22,061 nucleotides of DNA from Candidatus Parcubacteria bacterium (GTDB lineage: Bacteria > Patescibacteriota > Minisyncoccia > Phycocordibacterales > Phycocordibacteraceae), in NCBI GenBank assembly GCA_022616215.1, contig JAKEFE010000021.1, positions 1 through 22,061 of the forward strand. The letters run 5' to 3'. The position numbers and the translations under genes are program-made. The notes below the pieces were generated by a model, which ran no database searches, was not told the DNA's origin, and was given only the letters and a program-made list of their open reading frames with translations. Of this stretch, positions 21,529 to 22,061 are shown piece after piece (positions within the stretch are counted from its first letter, which is position 1; each line of letters opens with the position of its first letter).

Positions 21529-22061
21529 TTAGGACACCAAAAATACGCTTGAAATAACGACAATTGCGATGGCAAGTCCTTTTTGTAGCAAATGCTTGCG
21601 ACCCAGCTTTTCTTTGAAGAGCTTTGGGAATAGAAGGCTCAGAATAGCTCCCAAAATGAATGCTAGCACTGGCTGGAAGGCGTTGACCGCACCCACAAGA
21701 GCAACCGGAGCAAGCGTAATGGCAAAGAGAAAGAGCATTACGCCGACAACATAGAAGACTTCATTAAGGGTATTCAGTCCCAAGTTGATCATCTTGCTGT
21801 CTCGGAGACTCTCCCAAAACCCTTTGCGCGCATGCCGATAGACAATAAAGACGACAAAACCAGCCAGGAAGATGCCGATGTGCTGCCAGAGAATGCCGGT
21901 CCAGTATTCTTCTCGGTTAGACCCCAATTTAAAAAGCGTATCAAAAAGCGCGAAACAGAATCCGGAAGCCACCAAGAGCATGGCAAGTGATGCCTTGAAG
22001 CGCACATGACGCTCCTCGGTGATATCGAGCGTCAGTATCGCTGCGCCGAGGATGACGCCAA
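21529..22061 (-). CDS. EamA/DMT-family transporter, C-terminal part (5' end outside window)
   Basis: The minus-strand frame is open through the window edge; the first visible residues GVILGAAILTLDITEERH look like the end of the first EamA repeat, so internal starts such as GTG 22005 are not the real start. About 177 residues are visible. They hold five hydrophobic segments of the second repeat: FKASLAMLLVASGFCFALF, ILWQHIGIFLAGFVVFIVY, LNEVFYVVGVMLFLFAITL, VGAVNAFQPVLAFILGAIL and AIAIVVISSVFLVS. DMT proteins export or import small metabolites such as amino acids and nucleotide sugars; the substrate cannot be read from the sequence. It leads a run with the small acidic membrane protein and the amidinotransferase, so a guanidino compound or amino acid is a reasonable guess. 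Confidence 0.85.
   Translation of the reverse strand, partial: GVILGAAILTLDITEERHVRFKASLAMLLVASGFCFALFDTLFKLGSNREEYWTGILWQHIGIFLAGFVVFIVYRHARKGFWESLRDSKMINLGLNTLNEVFYVVGVMLFLFAITLAPVALVGAVNAFQPVLAFILGAILSLLFPKLFKEKLGRKHLLQKGLAIAIVVISSVFLVS

Noticed and set aside
21529..22007. Complete small transporter starting at GTG 22005 or a gene at ATG 22007
   Set aside because: The GTG frame continues upstream without a stop to the window edge with EamA-like sequence, so it is the tail of a larger gene; the ATG 22007 frame is a shadow.
1..22061. CRISPR array, insertion sequence, integron or phage genes
   Set aside because: No spaced direct repeats, transposase or integrase motifs, terminal inverted repeats or phage structural genes were seen. 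Repeats in the first 7.3 kb are protein-level YD and VCBS repeats.
1..22061. Use of a recoded stop (TGA as glycine)
   Set aside because: Several well-recognised genes end at TGA at the expected family length (for example mraY and scpB), and no in-frame TGA is needed inside any gene.

Overview
The window looks like chromosomal DNA from an ultrasmall bacterium of the Candidate Phyla Radiation (Patescibacteria), most likely a Parcubacteria-type lineage. This is an inference from gene content and style: tightly packed housekeeping genes, few recognisable Shine-Dalgarno sites, an AspRS without its usual inserted domain, a truncated single-pass PBP, a stand-alone multi-TM histidine kinase, and a giant secreted YD-repeat protein. 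TGA is used as a stop codon, so code-25 lineages such as Gracilibacteria are unlikely. No 16S or ribosomal protein marker is present, so the placement is not proven.

Layout. (1) Bases 1-7326, minus strand: one uninterrupted reading frame of 2442 codons, open at the window edge, encoding a secreted RHS/YD-repeat protein. It has a signal peptide, a Pro/Glu-rich linker, an SpvB-like N-terminal domain, six FG-GAP/VCBS repeats and a YD-repeat shell interrupted by two blocks of adhesin-like beta-sandwich modules. Its C-terminal RHS core and any toxin lie outside the window. (2) 7388-14225, minus strand: a compact cluster read trpS-aspS-scpA-scpB-dacA-like-mraY-ftsW, joining tRNA charging, chromosome organisation and peptidoglycan synthesis. 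Several genes overlap or nearly touch. (3) 14226-15952: an intergenic island with a possible small plus-strand membrane peptide and hairpins, then tRNA-Tyr(GUA) directly downstream of tyrS with its own promoter-like sequence. (4) 15953-17311, plus strand: hisS, divergent from tyrS and overlapping the converging greA-like gene by 17 bp. (5) 17295-20066, minus strand: sensor histidine kinase, divergent RdgB/Ham1-type NTP pyrophosphatase and GreA-family factor. (6) 20115-22061, minus strand: a partial EamA/DMT transporter, a small acidic-tailed single-pass membrane protein and a glycine-amidinotransferase (AGAT) family enzyme, in operon-like order.

How they fit together. MraY makes lipid I on the membrane, FtsW polymerises lipid II at the septum and the DacA-like enzyme trims pentapeptides, so regions 2 and 6 include a working cell-wall core next to the ScpAB condensin subunits. 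The most unusual parts are the mosaic giant surface or toxin-like protein, a perfect 13-bp terminator-like hairpin inside its signal-peptide codons, the AGAT-transporter cluster, and a recurring TANNNT-N6-8-ATG arrangement that suggests leaderless mRNAs. All calls come from manual reading and translation; no database search was possible.
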